From Marinoscillum furvescens DSM 4134 (GTDB taxonomy: Bacteria > Bacteroidota > Bacteroidia > Cytophagales > Cyclobacteriaceae), in the NCBI RefSeq assembly GCF_003386095.1, contig NZ_QREG01000013.1, positions 1 through 42,401 on the forward strand: 42,401 bases of DNA. The letters run 5' to 3'. This document shows, one piece after another, positions 14,139 to 24,900 of the stretch. The notes beneath the pieces are model-generated. The model made no database searches, had not been told where the DNA came from, and worked only from the letters and a program-made list of their open reading frames with translations. Position 1 is the stretch's first letter. Every line of letters starts with the position of its first letter. Position numbers and translations under genes: made by a program.

Positions 14139-16049
14139 TCATCCGAACAAATTTCTGGTAAACACCATTTTGATGCGCTGCTGAAAGTTGGCAATCACTT
14201 TAAAAATTTCTTTGAGTGTGACTACCTCTATTTTGGTGAGCGATTTGGGGTTCACATAGTTGTGCGGATCTTCATGGTTGTCGATGATGTTTTCCGCCTG
14301 GTATTTTAGGCGCATGCCCATGAGGTAGTAGTAGCTCTGCATGAGCTCGTGGTAGTCACTATGCGAAAGCACCTTGTGTAGGCGAAGGGCTTCCAGTCGT
14401 TCTCCGGTATTGGTTTTCAGGATTTTATGTTTCAGAGCATATACCCGTACCAGGTCTACGATGGGCGTCATGGCCCGCTTGATGTTAAATACCTGCTGGT
14501 TGTCCTTACTGATGGTGCGTATACCACGAAAGAAGGTGAGCGGAGGTTCGTATTGTAGGGCGTTATTGGCCAGTAGGCTAAAAAACAGATCACCGGGATC
14601 GCTGAGCTTTTCCACGATGTGGGCTTGAAGCTCTTCTATCAGCTTCTCCTCGCCATAGAGCAGCCTGCAGTCGAAAAAAGTGGAAAAGTTCATCACCGAC
14701 TGAGGATCCGGGTTTTCGATCCATTGGTTGTAGTTGCGCTTCCAGTGGGAGAGGGAGTGGGTCCACTTGGGGTTTTTGGCCATGAGCCCTCCTGTACAAA
14801 ACGAAAATCCGATGGTGTTGAGCCTTTCGGATACCAGCTCGGCAAAGTACAGGAAGTATTTGCGAGTTTTTTCACGAAATTCGTTGGCTTTGTCTTCGTA
14901 GATGATGGCATTGTCCTGGTCGGTTTTTAGTGTTTGCTCTTTGCGGCCCTCGCTACCCAGCGACATAAAAGCAAAGCGTGCGGGAGGCTCACCTATTTCG
15001 GCAATCACCCCTTCGATCACCTTCTGAGCGATGGAGTCAGATACATTCGTGATCACCTGGTTGACGAGCTCCGATTTGACTCCCCGAGAGAGTAGCTGAT
15101 GCACCACTTCGGGTACTTGCAGCCACTTTTGGCGCAGTTCGTCTACCGTGAGCGCCTGCCGTACAGATTGAATAAAAACAAAAGGAGACTGTGCCTGGTC
15201 CGATAGCAGCTTGCTGCGGTTGACCACCCCGAGGCGTTCACTACCCTGCGTTACGATGATGTAGCGGATTTTGTGCTGAAACATCAGCAGCACGGCTTCA
15301 TAGATATAAGCGCCGGTATCTATCTGGTAGATGGGGCCTTCCATGATATCTCGTGCTGGTGTGCTCACCGGTCGCTGCTCTGCGATGATCTTGTTGCGCA
15401 GGATAATGTCCGTGACATAGCCGGTCAGGTCATCACCTTCCTCTACAAAGATGCAGCTGAGCTTGTGCTCTTCCATCATTTTGGCCAGTTCATGGGCGGG
15501 TGCATCTGCCGGGCAGCTCACGATAGGCCGCGGGTTTACAGAGTCCATCCGTCGGACAAAATACCGGTCAAAAGATAGCGACTCCACATCCAGTGGTGGG
15601 TTGGCCACATAGTTGGCAAACTTGTCGTCTAGCATTTGCTTACCAAATGAGGATAGGAAGTACTGGTAAAAATCGTCTTGCTGCTTGCAAAGCGTGCGGA
15701 AGAGTTCGCTGCTGAGCCGATAGATCCGTGTATTTTTTTGGGTGGCTACTGAGCAGATCGATTTGTGCTTGTTGAGCAAGATGGAAAAAGCACCGTAGGT
15801 TTCGCCAGGCTTCAGCTTGTTGTAGGCTTGCTTTTGGCCTGCGCTGGTGTAAAAGAAAGTCTCATAGCCGCCTTCTACCAGGATGTCGAGCCCTTCTACG
15901 CGAGTTTTGTGCTGGAGAAACATGACTTCTGACTTGTCAAACCTGACCTCTTTAAGGTCAGTGACTACCAGCTCCATTTGCTCGTCAGGCAGGTCTTTGA
16001 AAGGAGCTACCTGTTTTAGAAACGTACGTTTTTCTAGTTTAGCAGCCAT
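14139..16049 (-). CDS. cNMP-binding/CBS/DUF294 nucleotidyltransferase signalling protein
   Basis: A 636-residue cytosolic protein with four parts. Residues 15-130 are a cyclic-nucleotide-binding fold (GETYGAFSILL). Residues 178-290 are a CBS pair. Residues 350-470 are a DUF294 nucleotidyltransferase with GSEGRKEQTLKTDQDNA at about 375-391, giving the G-S and Asp-x-Asp metal ligands. The C-terminal DUF294_C domain holds RLEALRLHKVLSHSDY. By family it is related to GlnD-type uridylyltransferases and probably modifies a partner protein under nucleotide control. The exonuclease gene upstream overlaps by 16 bp, a pairing also seen in proteobacteria near acetate genes. Confidence 0.9.
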   Translation of the reverse strand: MAAKLEKRTFLKQVAPFKDLPDEQMELVVTDLKEVRFDKSEVMFLQHKTRVEGLDILVEGGYETFFYTSAGQKQAYNKLKPGETYGAFSILLNKHKSICSVATQKNTRIYRLSSELFRTLCKQQDDFYQYFLSSFGKQMLDDKFANYVANPPLDVESLSFDRYFVRRMDSVNPRPIVSCPADAPAHELAKMMEEHKLSCIFVEEGDDLTGYVTDIILRNKIIAEQRPVSTPARDIMEGPIYQIDTGAYIYEAVLLMFQHKIRYIIVTQGSERLGVVNRSKLLSDQAQSPFVFIQSVRQALTVDELRQKWLQVPEVVHQLLSRGVKSELVNQVITNVSDSIAQKVIEGVIAEIGEPPARFAFMSLGSEGRKEQTLKTDQDNAIIYEDKANEFREKTRKYFLYFAELVSERLNTIGFSFCTGGLMAKNPKWTHSLSHWKRNYNQWIENPDPQSVMNFSTFFDCRLLYGEEKLIEELQAHIVEKLSDPGDLFFSLLANNALQYEPPLTFFRGIRTISKDNQQVFNIKRAMTPIVDLVRVYALKHKILKTNTGERLEALRLHKVLSHSDYHELMQSYYYLMGMRLKYQAENIIDNHEDPHNYVNPKSLTKIEVVTLKEIFKVIANFQQRIKMVFTRNLFG

Positions 16050-16732
16050 AGGATCAATGCGGATAGGGTGATAACTAGTATGGGCAACCCACAGCCGGAT
16101 CGCTGCTGTGGAGCTTTCCCCAATTTTACAAATAAAGTTTGATTTGTGATGGTGTCGTCAGTGATGTCGCCGTTTTGGCGCAGCGCAAAATAACTTTTGG
16201 CAGTAGCCGTAGCATCTGCCAGGGCATCGTGCTGGTCCGTGAGCTTTTCATTAAACAGCCGCAGGTACAGCTCGTCTAGTTTGGGGTACATGCTATTGGT
16301 CATCAGGGCATAGTCTGTGGTGGCTCGCATGGTACAGAAGTGCGGATAGGCTTTTATGATGTTTTTCATCCCGGAGCGGTGGAGCGCTACCTGTATCATT
16401 TTGCTGTCAAACTCGACAAAGTGGCCAATAATCATTGGTCGGAATTTCCTGAGGTCTGCCGTGAGCAGTTGCATTACGGTTTTTCTGGGTTTACCTGCTG
16501 GCTTTAGCTTGTCTAGGGTGATGCCGTGAACAGCTATAGATTGTTGCTCTATGGATATTTCCTCTTCGTAGATGTAGTGGTTTTCCGTTTTTAATAGCTC
16601 GCCACTGGTGTCATAGACTTTCCAGGCTATCTGCAGGATAAAGGGCCAGGAGGCCGTATCCGAAGGAGGAGCCTGTAAGTTTTCGGGCATTCCCGAGGTT
16701 TCGGTATCTACAAAAAGCAGGTGGTCTGTCAT
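16034..16732 (-). CDS. DEDDh 3'-5' exonuclease with C-terminal membrane anchor
   Basis: A 232-residue RNase T/DnaQ-fold exonuclease. Exo I is LFVDTETSGMP (Asp9, Glu11), Exo II is GHFVEFDSKMI, and Exo III is DQHDALADATATAKSY with the catalytic His-Asp pair. Residues 215-231 (LPILVITLSALILWLL) form a single membrane helix, unusual for this fold and suggesting tethering to the inner membrane. First gene of a two-gene operon with the DUF294 protein (16-bp overlap). Nucleic-acid substrate is not deducible. Confidence 0.88.
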   Translation of the reverse strand: MTDHLLFVDTETSGMPENLQAPPSDTASWPFILQIAWKVYDTSGELLKTENHYIYEEEISIEQQSIAVHGITLDKLKPAGKPRKTVMQLLTADLRKFRPMIIGHFVEFDSKMIQVALHRSGMKNIIKAYPHFCTMRATTDYALMTNSMYPKLDELYLRLFNEKLTDQHDALADATATAKSYFALRQNGDITDDTITNQTLFVKLGKAPQQRSGCGLPILVITLSALILWLLN

Positions 16733-16827
16733 GAGCGGAGGGGAATATACATGGGAATTTGCATTTAGGCAAAGCTCGACTAGGGCATGGGGGTGTTTTT
16801 AGGTTGTATTGTTTATCTTATTGAGTC

Positions 16828-17547
16828 ATGAGAAGTTGGTTGTTTATATGTATGTGTGGGATGGCGCTCAGCGGAGTAGCACAGCTGGTGACGGCCAACC
16901 TGCCAGAGCGCATAGATACTGCGGAGCACTATTTGTTTTACCTGCATGACCGTATCCTACAGGAGCAGGGAGTGAGTGCGGTGAGCGATGAGCACGGTAC
17001 GTATGAGTACATGAAAATCTTACACACTTTTGCATCTAATGGCTTTCATGTGATCAGCCAGCCACGAGATAAGGGCACCACGGTATCGGGCTATGCACGG
17101 CGCACGGCCAATCAAATACTTACACTCCTTCAAAATGAAGTGCCGGATAGCAAAATCAGTGTAATTGGAGCCGGTATGGGAGCGGAGATTGCGGTGGAGG
17201 TAGCACAAATCGTGAAGGAACCCAGTGTGAGCTATGTGTTTATGGGGTTGTGTGATCCGAAGGTGCTCATTCGTTATCAAACCCTGCGAGGGGAGATTTA
17301 TGGGAGGTTTTTGTCCATTTTCGACGTGGCAGACTCCTGTGGTTCGTGTAGAGAGTTGTTTTTACCCCTGGCAGCGGGCTCCATCTATCATGAGGTAGTC
17401 CTCAGCAAAGGAATGGGAGAGGGGCTTTATTACAAGCCTTTGATCGAGTGGGTGCGCCCTGCTATGTACTGGGCTGTGCATAAGGAACTTCCTGAGTTGA
17501 TTTCCCAGACAAGTGATTCCTTACGTAATGAGGTGAAAAAGAAATAA
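16828..17547 (+). CDS. Secreted alpha/beta-hydrolase-like protein lacking the nucleophile serine
   Basis: A 239-residue protein with an N-terminal signal peptide (RSWLFICMCGMALSGVAQ). The fold resembles an alpha/beta hydrolase: an early LFYLHDRI strand, and KISVIGAGMGAEIAVEVAQ, where the nucleophile elbow G-x-S-x-G reads G-A-G-M-G-A-E. The catalytic serine is therefore absent. Later elements are SYVFMGLCDPKVL and a CGSC pair (SCGSCRELFLPL). It may be a non-catalytic binding or chaperone-like member, or a paralogue of Bacteroidota periplasmic proteins of unknown role. Confidence 0.6.
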   Translation: MRSWLFICMCGMALSGVAQLVTANLPERIDTAEHYLFYLHDRILQEQGVSAVSDEHGTYEYMKILHTFASNGFHVISQPRDKGTTVSGYARRTANQILTLLQNEVPDSKISVIGAGMGAEIAVEVAQIVKEPSVSYVFMGLCDPKVLIRYQTLRGEIYGRFLSIFDVADSCGSCRELFLPLAAGSIYHEVVLSKGMGEGLYYKPLIEWVRPAMYWAVHKELPELISQTSDSLRNEVKKK

Positions 17548-17550
17548 AAA

Positions 17551-17587
17551 GAGGCTGCTCCAGTCTATTGTCAGCTGGGGCAGCCTC
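17551..17587. terminator. Bidirectional terminator between convergent hydrolase-like gene and gnd
   Basis: The arms GAGGCTGC-CCAG and CTGG-GCAGCCTC are separated by a 12-nt loop, with A-run on the left and TTTTTT on the right. It serves the plus-strand gene ending at 17547 and gnd ending at 17606. Confidence 0.85.
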
Positions 17588-17605
17588 TGCTAGTTTTTTA
17601 GCTAT

Positions 17606-19000
17606 TTACCACTCCGTGTGGAAAATGCCTTCTCTGTCTGTGCGCTCATAGGTGTGCGACCCAAAGTGGTCACGCTGCGCCTGGATGAGGTTGAGCGGTA
17701 GGTTGCCACTACGGAATGCATCAAAGTAAGCAATGGCTGAAGAAAGGCCGGCTACAGGGATGCCGCTAGCCACAGCAAACTGCACCACGATACGTGCATC
17801 ACCCTCTATCGTTTTGAGGGTTTTGATAAAGTCTTCGTCTAGCAGTAGGTTGCTAAGCTTTGGATTCTTGTCGTAAGCCTTGCGGATGTCTTCTAGCAAC
17901 GAAGCTCTGATGATACAGCCACCACGCCAGATTTTCGCTATGGTTTCCATATCCAGGCCGTAGTTATACTCTTCGTCAGCTGCAGCCAGCTGTGACATGC
18001 CCTGCGCATAGGATACGATGTAGGCAAAGAACAAGGCATGGCCCAGGGTTTTGGCGTCAGGTTTGTCATTGCCGATGCTTGGGGTATGGTAGAGTTTGTC
18101 AGCTGCCACCCGCTGATCTTTGAGTGCAGAGATCTCACGCATAGTCACCGCCGAATCAATGGTAGGTACGGGGATGCCCAGATCCATGGCATTCTGAGAG
18201 GTCCATTTGCCCGTTCCTTTTTGCTTGGCTTTGTCGAGGATCACATCTACCAGGTGCTTGCCTGTAAGGTCATCTTTCTTTTGAAAGATCTCCGCCGTGA
18301 TTTCTACAAGAAAAGATTGCAGCTCGCCTTTGTTCCATTCGGTAAAGAGGTCGGCCAGTTTCTCGTTGCTGTAGCCAATGCCTTTTTTCGCTACGTCATA
18401 GATCTCTGAGATCAGCTGCATGAGGCCATATTCTATGCCATTGTGGACCATTTTCACGTAGTTTCCGGCAGATCCGCGGCCCATGTAAGCTACACAAGGC
18501 TCATCGTTTACTTTGGCTGATGCCGCCTCGAAGATGGTACGCACGTGCTCATAGGCGTCTTTACTTCCACCAGGCATGATGCTAGGTCCACGTCGGGCAC
18601 CTTTGGCTCCACCTGATACGCCTGCACCGAAGAAGTTGATACCCTTGCCTTCCAGGTAAGTGATCCGACGCTCAGTATCTGCGTAGTAGGAGTTGCCTCC
18701 ATCTATCAGGATGTCACCTTGCTCCAGGTGCGGGAGAAGGGTCTCTATCACCGCATCCACAGGCTTGCCAGCAGGTACTAGCAGCATGATTTTGCGGGGA
18801 GTAGCCAGTGCTGCCACAAAAGCCGCAGCATCGGTGGTGCCATCCACACGTACATTGGCGCCTTCCTCTTTGAGTGCTGAGACTTTTTCCGGGTCAGTGT
18901 CTAGTCCCATAGATGAAAAACCATGGTCTGCCACGTTCAGAATGAAGTTTCTTCCCATCACTCCCAGGCCTACAAGTCCAAAATCATGTTGATCTGCCAT
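17606..19000 (-). CDS. gnd: 6-phosphogluconate dehydrogenase, decarboxylating
   Basis: A 464-residue cytosolic enzyme converting 6-phosphogluconate and NADP+ to ribulose 5-phosphate, CO2 and NADPH. The Rossmann motif is GLGVMGRN (residues 11-18). The substrate loop GAGVSGGAKGARRGPSIMPGG and the catalytic-helix signature KMVHNGIEYGLMQLISE (with Lys and Glu) are present, and the C-terminal dimer tail ends TDREGIFHTEW. Length fits the 470-residue short-chain type. Divergent from zwf with a 241-bp AT-rich promoter region between them, so both are probably co-regulated. Confidence 0.97.
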   Translation of the reverse strand: MADQHDFGLVGLGVMGRNFILNVADHGFSSMGLDTDPEKVSALKEEGANVRVDGTTDAAAFVAALATPRKIMLLVPAGKPVDAVIETLLPHLEQGDILIDGGNSYYADTERRITYLEGKGINFFGAGVSGGAKGARRGPSIMPGGSKDAYEHVRTIFEAASAKVNDEPCVAYMGRGSAGNYVKMVHNGIEYGLMQLISEIYDVAKKGIGYSNEKLADLFTEWNKGELQSFLVEITAEIFQKKDDLTGKHLVDVILDKAKQKGTGKWTSQNAMDLGIPVPTIDSAVTMREISALKDQRVAADKLYHTPSIGNDKPDAKTLGHALFFAYIVSYAQGMSQLAAADEEYNYGLDMETIAKIWRGGCIIRASLLEDIRKAYDKNPKLSNLLLDEDFIKTLKTIEGDARIVVQFAVASGIPVAGLSSAIAYFDAFRSGNLPLNLIQAQRDHFGSHTYERTDREGIFHTEW

Positions 19001-19241
19001 TTTGTATGTTCTTTTATTAATTGCTAAAATTCTTTGCGATTGCGCTAATCAAAGCACGAATTTATGATGGATTTTTCACTGATTTTCCTTTTTTTGCATC
19101 AAATCCATAGAAAATTTGCTTAAATCTGCGTTTTGCAATCAAAAATGATAGATTTTTGTGGAATTATCCTGCTGTTCGCCTCATTTTGTTTGGTGAAAGC
19201 ATACTTGTGAAGCATTTTCCTCGGCGATTAGACGAAAAATC

Positions 19242-20759
19242 ATGATAAAAAATGACAACCAAATTCTGGTCATCTTCGGAGCATCCGGAGACCTTACGGC
19301 CAGAAAACTGATTCCTGCCATTCATAACCTGTACAAGAAAAATTATCTACCCGAGAAATATGCCATTGTTGGGGTGGGTCGTACTGCGTACAACGATGAA
19401 GAATTTAGAAAAAAGGTAGTTTACGATAACGAGCACCTCAAACAAGAGAACGGTGATTCTAAAGAGGAATTCGCCAGTTTGGTGCATTACCATGCCTTAG
19501 ATACCTCCAAAGCGGAAGATTATCCAGGGCTCGCCAAGCGTCTGTATTCCATAGACGAGGAGTTTGGCACCAACTGCAACGTGATTTTTTACCTGTCAGT
19601 ACCGCCAAGTCTCTACGGGGTGATACCCAAGCACCTGGCTAGCGCTGGCCTTAATGAAGAAAAGACTGGCTGGACTCGTCTGATCATTGAAAAGCCATTT
19701 GGCTATGATTTGCAGTCTGCTCAGGAGCTCAACAAGGTGTTGCTGGAAGATTACAATGAAGATCAGATTTATCGCATAGATCATTACCTGGGCAAGGAAA
19801 CGGTGCAAAACCTGCTCGTCCCCCGTTTTTCAAACAGCATCTTTGAACCCCTGTGGAACCGCAACTATATCCACCGTGTAGAAATCACCTCAGCAGAGTC
19901 TGTGGGTGTTGAAAAGCGTGGTGGCTACTACGATGGGTCTGGTGCCATGCGCGATATGGTGCAAAACCACCTGCTGCAACTAATCGCCCTAGTGGCCATG
20001 GAGCCACCTGTAAAGTCGGATGCCTTTAGCATTCGCAATGAGAAGCTAAAGGTCTTTCAGTCGCTAAGGCCTCTGACACCCGAGGAGATTCGCAAAAATG
20101 TGATCCGTGGCCAGTACATGGCTAGTAAAATCAAAGGTGAAGAAGTCATCGGATACCGCGAGGAGGAAGGTGTACCTAAAGACTCACGAACAGAGACTTA
20201 TGTGGCTCTCAAGTTTTTTATTGACAACTGGCGTTGGGCGGGAGTGCCGTTTTACATCCGATCAGGGAAAAAGCTCCCTACGCGGGTATCCGAAGTGGTG
20301 ATCCATTTCAAACCCAATCACCACCACATTTTTAGCAACAATCAGGAGATCAACAAGCAAAACATGCTCGTGATCCGCATTCAGCCTGATGAAGGCATCT
20401 TGCTCAAGTTTGGTATGAAAGTGCCGGGTGCGGGATTTGAGGTGGAAAATGTAAATATGGATTTTTCTTACTCAGACCTCACGGATGCTTATGTGCCGGA
20501 TGCCTATGAGCGCCTGCTGCTGGACTGCATGCAGGGAGATGCTACGCTCTACGCTCGGGGAGATAGTGTTTTAGCTGCGTGGGAGTTTATAGATCCTATA
20601 CTCAAAGCATGGAAAGAGGATCAGAGCATTCCGATCTATGGATACCCTGCCGGTACCTGGGGACCAGAGAACGCAGATGAACTAATAGAGGGTAAAAATA
20701 TGGCCTGGAGGTACCCTTGTAAAAACCTGGCCGATGATGGAATATTTTGTGAACTATGA
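19242..20759 (+). CDS. zwf: Glucose-6-phosphate dehydrogenase
   Basis: A 505-residue enzyme that oxidises glucose 6-phosphate to 6-phosphogluconolactone with NADP+. The nucleotide motif is FGASGDLTARK (12-22), EKPFG lies at 150-154, and the active-site signature RIDHYLGKE at 178-186 contains the catalytic His. Full length. Its stop overlaps the start of pgl by 4 bp (ATGA), so the first two steps of the oxidative pentose phosphate pathway are translationally coupled. Confidence 0.97.
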   Translation: MIKNDNQILVIFGASGDLTARKLIPAIHNLYKKNYLPEKYAIVGVGRTAYNDEEFRKKVVYDNEHLKQENGDSKEEFASLVHYHALDTSKAEDYPGLAKRLYSIDEEFGTNCNVIFYLSVPPSLYGVIPKHLASAGLNEEKTGWTRLIIEKPFGYDLQSAQELNKVLLEDYNEDQIYRIDHYLGKETVQNLLVPRFSNSIFEPLWNRNYIHRVEITSAESVGVEKRGGYYDGSGAMRDMVQNHLLQLIALVAMEPPVKSDAFSIRNEKLKVFQSLRPLTPEEIRKNVIRGQYMASKIKGEEVIGYREEEGVPKDSRTETYVALKFFIDNWRWAGVPFYIRSGKKLPTRVSEVVIHFKPNHHHIFSNNQEINKQNMLVIRIQPDEGILLKFGMKVPGAGFEVENVNMDFSYSDLTDAYVPDAYERLLLDCMQGDATLYARGDSVLAAWEFIDPILKAWKEDQSIPIYGYPAGTWGPENADELIEGKNMAWRYPCKNLADDGIFCEL

Positions 20760-21481
20760 CCAAAGATCAATTTATAATTTCTAAAGACGCTCAGGCTACT
20801 GCCGAAGCATTTGGAGACTACCTGATGGCCGAAGCAGCTAAAAAGGAGCAGTTTCATGTAGCGCTATCTGGTGGCTCTACGCCGAAAATACTTTTTGACT
20901 ACCTGGCTGAAAACTATGCCGATGCTGCCCAGTGGCAAAAGATGCATTTTTACTGGGGGGATGAGCGTATGGTACCACCTACAGATGGTGATAGCAACTA
21001 TAAGATGACCAAAGATCGGTTGTTTGACAAGGTGCCTGTACCTGCTGAAAATATCCACAGGATACTTGGCGAGGAGGATCCTGCAGACGAAGCAGTACGC
21101 TATGGTAGTTTGCTTACCCAGCAGATGAATGTGGTAAACGGCTTGCCTGTATTTGATATGGTAATATTAGGAATGGGTGGCGATGGCCATACAGCTTCTA
21201 TTTTTCCTCATGAGATAGAACTGCTACAGTCAAGCAATGTATGTGATGTGGCTACACATCCCGAGTCTGGTCAGATCCGTGTGACGCTAAGTGGACCGGT
21301 GATCAATGCAGCCTCTGAAGTGGTGTTTTTGGTGACAGGCTCAGGTAAACAAGAGAAAATAGACGAAATCTATCACCAAAAAGGTGGCTGGGAATCATAC
21401 CCTGCTAGCTTTATAAAGCCTACCGATGGCAAGCTGCAATGGTACGTGGATGAAGCGGCTGTTGCTGAGGTGTTCAAATAA
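20756..21481 (+). CDS. pgl: 6-phosphogluconolactonase (DevB/SOL type)
   Basis: A 241-residue isomerase-fold enzyme that hydrolyses 6-phosphogluconolactone to 6-phosphogluconate. Family motifs are VALSGGSTPKILFDYL (about residues 37-52), HFYWGDERMVPP (62-73) and VILGMGGDGHTASIFP (about 137-152). Coupled to zwf by an ATGA overlap; its product feeds gnd, encoded divergently. Confidence 0.95.
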   Translation: MTKDQFIISKDAQATAEAFGDYLMAEAAKKEQFHVALSGGSTPKILFDYLAENYADAAQWQKMHFYWGDERMVPPTDGDSNYKMTKDRLFDKVPVPAENIHRILGEEDPADEAVRYGSLLTQQMNVVNGLPVFDMVILGMGGDGHTASIFPHEIELLQSSNVCDVATHPESGQIRVTLSGPVINAASEVVFLVTGSGKQEKIDEIYHQKGGWESYPASFIKPTDGKLQWYVDEAAVAEVFK

Positions 21482-21550
21482 TTTTTAGCGGTGAGGTAGG
21501 GAAAATCAGCAGGTGCACGTTTCATAATTGTACTAAACCAAATTCCAATT

Positions 21551-21775
21551 ATGAATGATTCACTAAACGTAATGGTAACTGCTGATTTTTCACTCACCTG
21601 CCAACATCCGATAGAGGGGCTCAAGCTTCTAAGGGAAATCCAAAAAAATCAAAAGCCAGTTCCAGCCATGCTATTTGTAAGGGGCACCCATGGTGAAGAC
21701 GTGATTGACCGGTTCATTTCCAGAGTGGAGCGTATGTTCGGTCAGGCTGGGCCGGAGCTCATCATGCTTCGTTAG
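21551..21775 (+). CDS. Small hypothetical protein
   Basis: A 74-residue frame with an ATG start, about 70 bp after pgl. It reads as a plausible compact alpha/beta protein (NVMVTADFSLTCQHPIEGLKLLREI, then PAMLFVRGTHGEDVIDRFISRVERMF), with third-position bias in keeping with its neighbours. I recognise no family. It could be a fragment of a larger domain or a genuine small protein. Confidence 0.5.
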   Translation: MNDSLNVMVTADFSLTCQHPIEGLKLLREIQKNQKPVPAMLFVRGTHGEDVIDRFISRVERMFGQAGPELIMLR

Positions 21776-21954
21776 TTTTTACTGTTTTTTGCTACACCAA
21801 TTACCGCGATATTTTCTGGGATAATAAGTTAGAGACGAATTTTATAATTGACATTTTTCTTGTTAATTGCTCATAGGATTTCGGATGATGCGACTAACCA
21901 ACGCATTTTTTGAGATTTTATCTAACCAACAACCAACCCAGACCAACACCCGCG

Positions 21955-24900
21955 GTGAGATTATTATTTTTTGTACTTGCCTGTGTAGGGCAATTATGTC
22001 TATATGCCCAACCACGCCTCAATGGAAACCTGGATCACTTATCAGTGCCCCATGGGCTTTCTCATGGTACGGTACACTCCATCGTACAGGATCCAGAAGA
22101 TATTATGTGGTTTGGTACCACAAATGGACTCAATGCTTACAATGGATATGACTTTAAGGTCTTCCGATCAGACGAGCATGATTCCACCTCTATCAGTGGT
22201 GATTTTGTTACCAAGCTGGTAGTAAAGTCTCAGGATGAGCTGTGGGTGGCTACACACAGTGGGCTAAACCTTTACAATAAGCTAAACGATGCTTTTGTAC
22301 ATATTCCACAGAGTGCCACCGAACCTGGCTATTTGAGCAATGGTACAATCAAAGATCTGGTGATAGATGGTCAATATTTGTGGGTAGCTACTGCATGGGG
22401 GCTCAACAGGATACAAAACTCACCTCCTTATCACACACTTTCCAGGTATTTTTATGATGAAAAACGACCCAACAGCCTCTCGGATAATCATATCAATTGC
22501 CTGATGAAAGATGGTGACCTGCTGTGGATAGGGACCAATAAGGGTGTAAATATCCTCAGCCTGCGAACGGGAGAATTTGTTCACCATCATCGCAAAGGAC
22601 TGCACAAGGATGAGCTGACGGGGCCGCTTGTCACGAATATTTATAAAGACAGTAAAGGCCAGTATTGGATAGCTACAGAAACAGGACTCAACAGGTATGA
22701 CTGGGCTTCTGATAAGGTTCGGAGGTTTTACTCCAATGCCTATAGCCCGGGTGTACAAGTGGTAAGGCAGGTTTATGAAGATAGCTTTGGAGACCTGTGG
22801 GTGGCCACAGACGGAGGTGGGATCTTGCACTACGATCAGGAAGGTGACCGTTTCACGGCCAATAAAAAGAATATATACAGCCCTAAATCACTATCCTCCA
22901 ATGCTATCTATACGCTCTATGAAGCGAAAGGTAATATTCTATGGATAGGGACTTATGAGCGGGGTGTACACGATTACCATCGCAGAAAAAGTTTGTTTCA
23001 TACCTATTCACATGACCCGTTTGCCAATAGCCTTAGCTATGGAGGGGTGAAATCAGCCGTGTTGAGTAAGCATAGAAATGGCATATGGATAGGGACCAAT
23101 GCAGATGGTGTTAACTTTTTTGATTTGGGTACGGGGCAGTTTTCGGTGTACAGGCATGAGCCTAACAATCCCAACAGCATAAGTAGCAATATTGTGAAAT
23201 CTATTCTGGAGACAGAGAATGGAAATTTATGGATTGGCTGCTATACAGGAGGACTAAACTATTTCCAGCCGGAGGCCGGCCTCAATGTAAACTACCCTGT
23301 GATTCCTCCCAATGCAGAGCTGTCGTCTACGCATATTTGGAATCTTTACAGGGATAGCAATGATGAATTGTGGGTAGGTACACTAAGAGGGGGGCTAGTG
23401 CAATTTGATCCTAAGGCGAACAGCTATCGCCATTTCATTCATAAACCATTGGATACTAGTACTATAGCGTCGAATCTAATTAGTGTGATTTTTGAGGACA
23501 GTCGTGGAAATTTTTGGGTAGGTAATGAAGAGGAGAGTGGAGGACTAAATCTGATGAACAGAGAGGAAGGTACCTTTCAACGCTTTGTTCACAAGTCAGA
23601 AGACAGCACTTCTATATCGCACAATTTCGTTCGTGAGATTTACGAAGATTCAAAAGGAAACCTTTGGGTAGGTACTAGTGGAGGCTTGAATAGGCTTGAT
23701 TACGAGACGTTCACTTTTGAACGGTACCATCACCTGGGACCATATTTTTCAGGCATCATCAATGATGTGCTGGAAGATGACCAGGGATATTTGTGGATAT
23801 CTACTAATCAGGGAATTTTACGTTTTGACCCCTCCACAGAAAACTATATCTACTTTGACAGCCGAGATGGGTTACAGGGTGACGAGTTTAGTTACAACAC
23901 AGCACTGAAACTCGAAGACGGCCGCTTGTTTTTTGGTGGTATTGAGGGGTTCAATTTATTTGATCCGGAAAAAATCATTGATACTGAGCCATCACCTACA
24001 GTAGTTATTACAGGGTTTCAATTGGACGATCAGGAAATGAGCAGGGTGCCCTTGCTGGATCAGAAAATTCGCCAGGGGACACAGGTGGTGCTGGAACCAC
24101 ACGAGTCAGCATTTTCCATCCAGTTTGCAGCTATCAATTATCACACGCCAGGAAAGATAAACTACGCCTATAGACTAGCTGGTATGGAAGATAACTGGCG
24201 CTATGTAGGCAATGAGCGCCGCGCCACTTACACCAATCTCGACCCGGGGTTATACACTTTTTATGTGAAAGCGTCCAATAGCTTTGGAGAGTGGGGAGAT
24301 AATGTACAAAAGCTAAACATACGAATACTGCCTGCCTGGTATGACAACATCCTCTTTAGGATAGGTGTGGCTATCATGCTACTGGGAGTTTTAGTAGGCA
24401 TTTACCAGTACCGCACCAAAAGCCTTTCCAGGAAGCGAAGACTCCTTCAGCGCATGGTAGAGGAGCGTACCTCAGAAATTGAAAACCTAAATAAGGAGCT
24501 GGCAAACTCCAATGAAATCCTCCAGGGGACGAACCAAAAGCTGATGAATCAACGCAATGAGCTTGAAAAAATCGTGGAGGAGCTGAATGTAACGAGAGAT
24601 AAACTGATAGTCTCAGAGAAAATGGCTTCAATTGGTGTCTTTACAGCGGGAATTGCCCACGAAATCAACAATCCCATAAACTATATAGCAGGTGCTACCA
24701 GGTTGCTTACAGACCTTGTAGACAAGCAGATAGCCAGGGAGGATTCCAAATTTTCGGAGGAGGAGCTAGCGAGTATACTGGAGTTGGAAAACACAATAAA
24801 AGTGGGTGTAGAGAAAACTTCAAGTATCATCCAGTCGCTTAGAAACTACGTACACGAAGATGGTGGTACTTTTAAACTCTACAACTGCATATACTGTATA

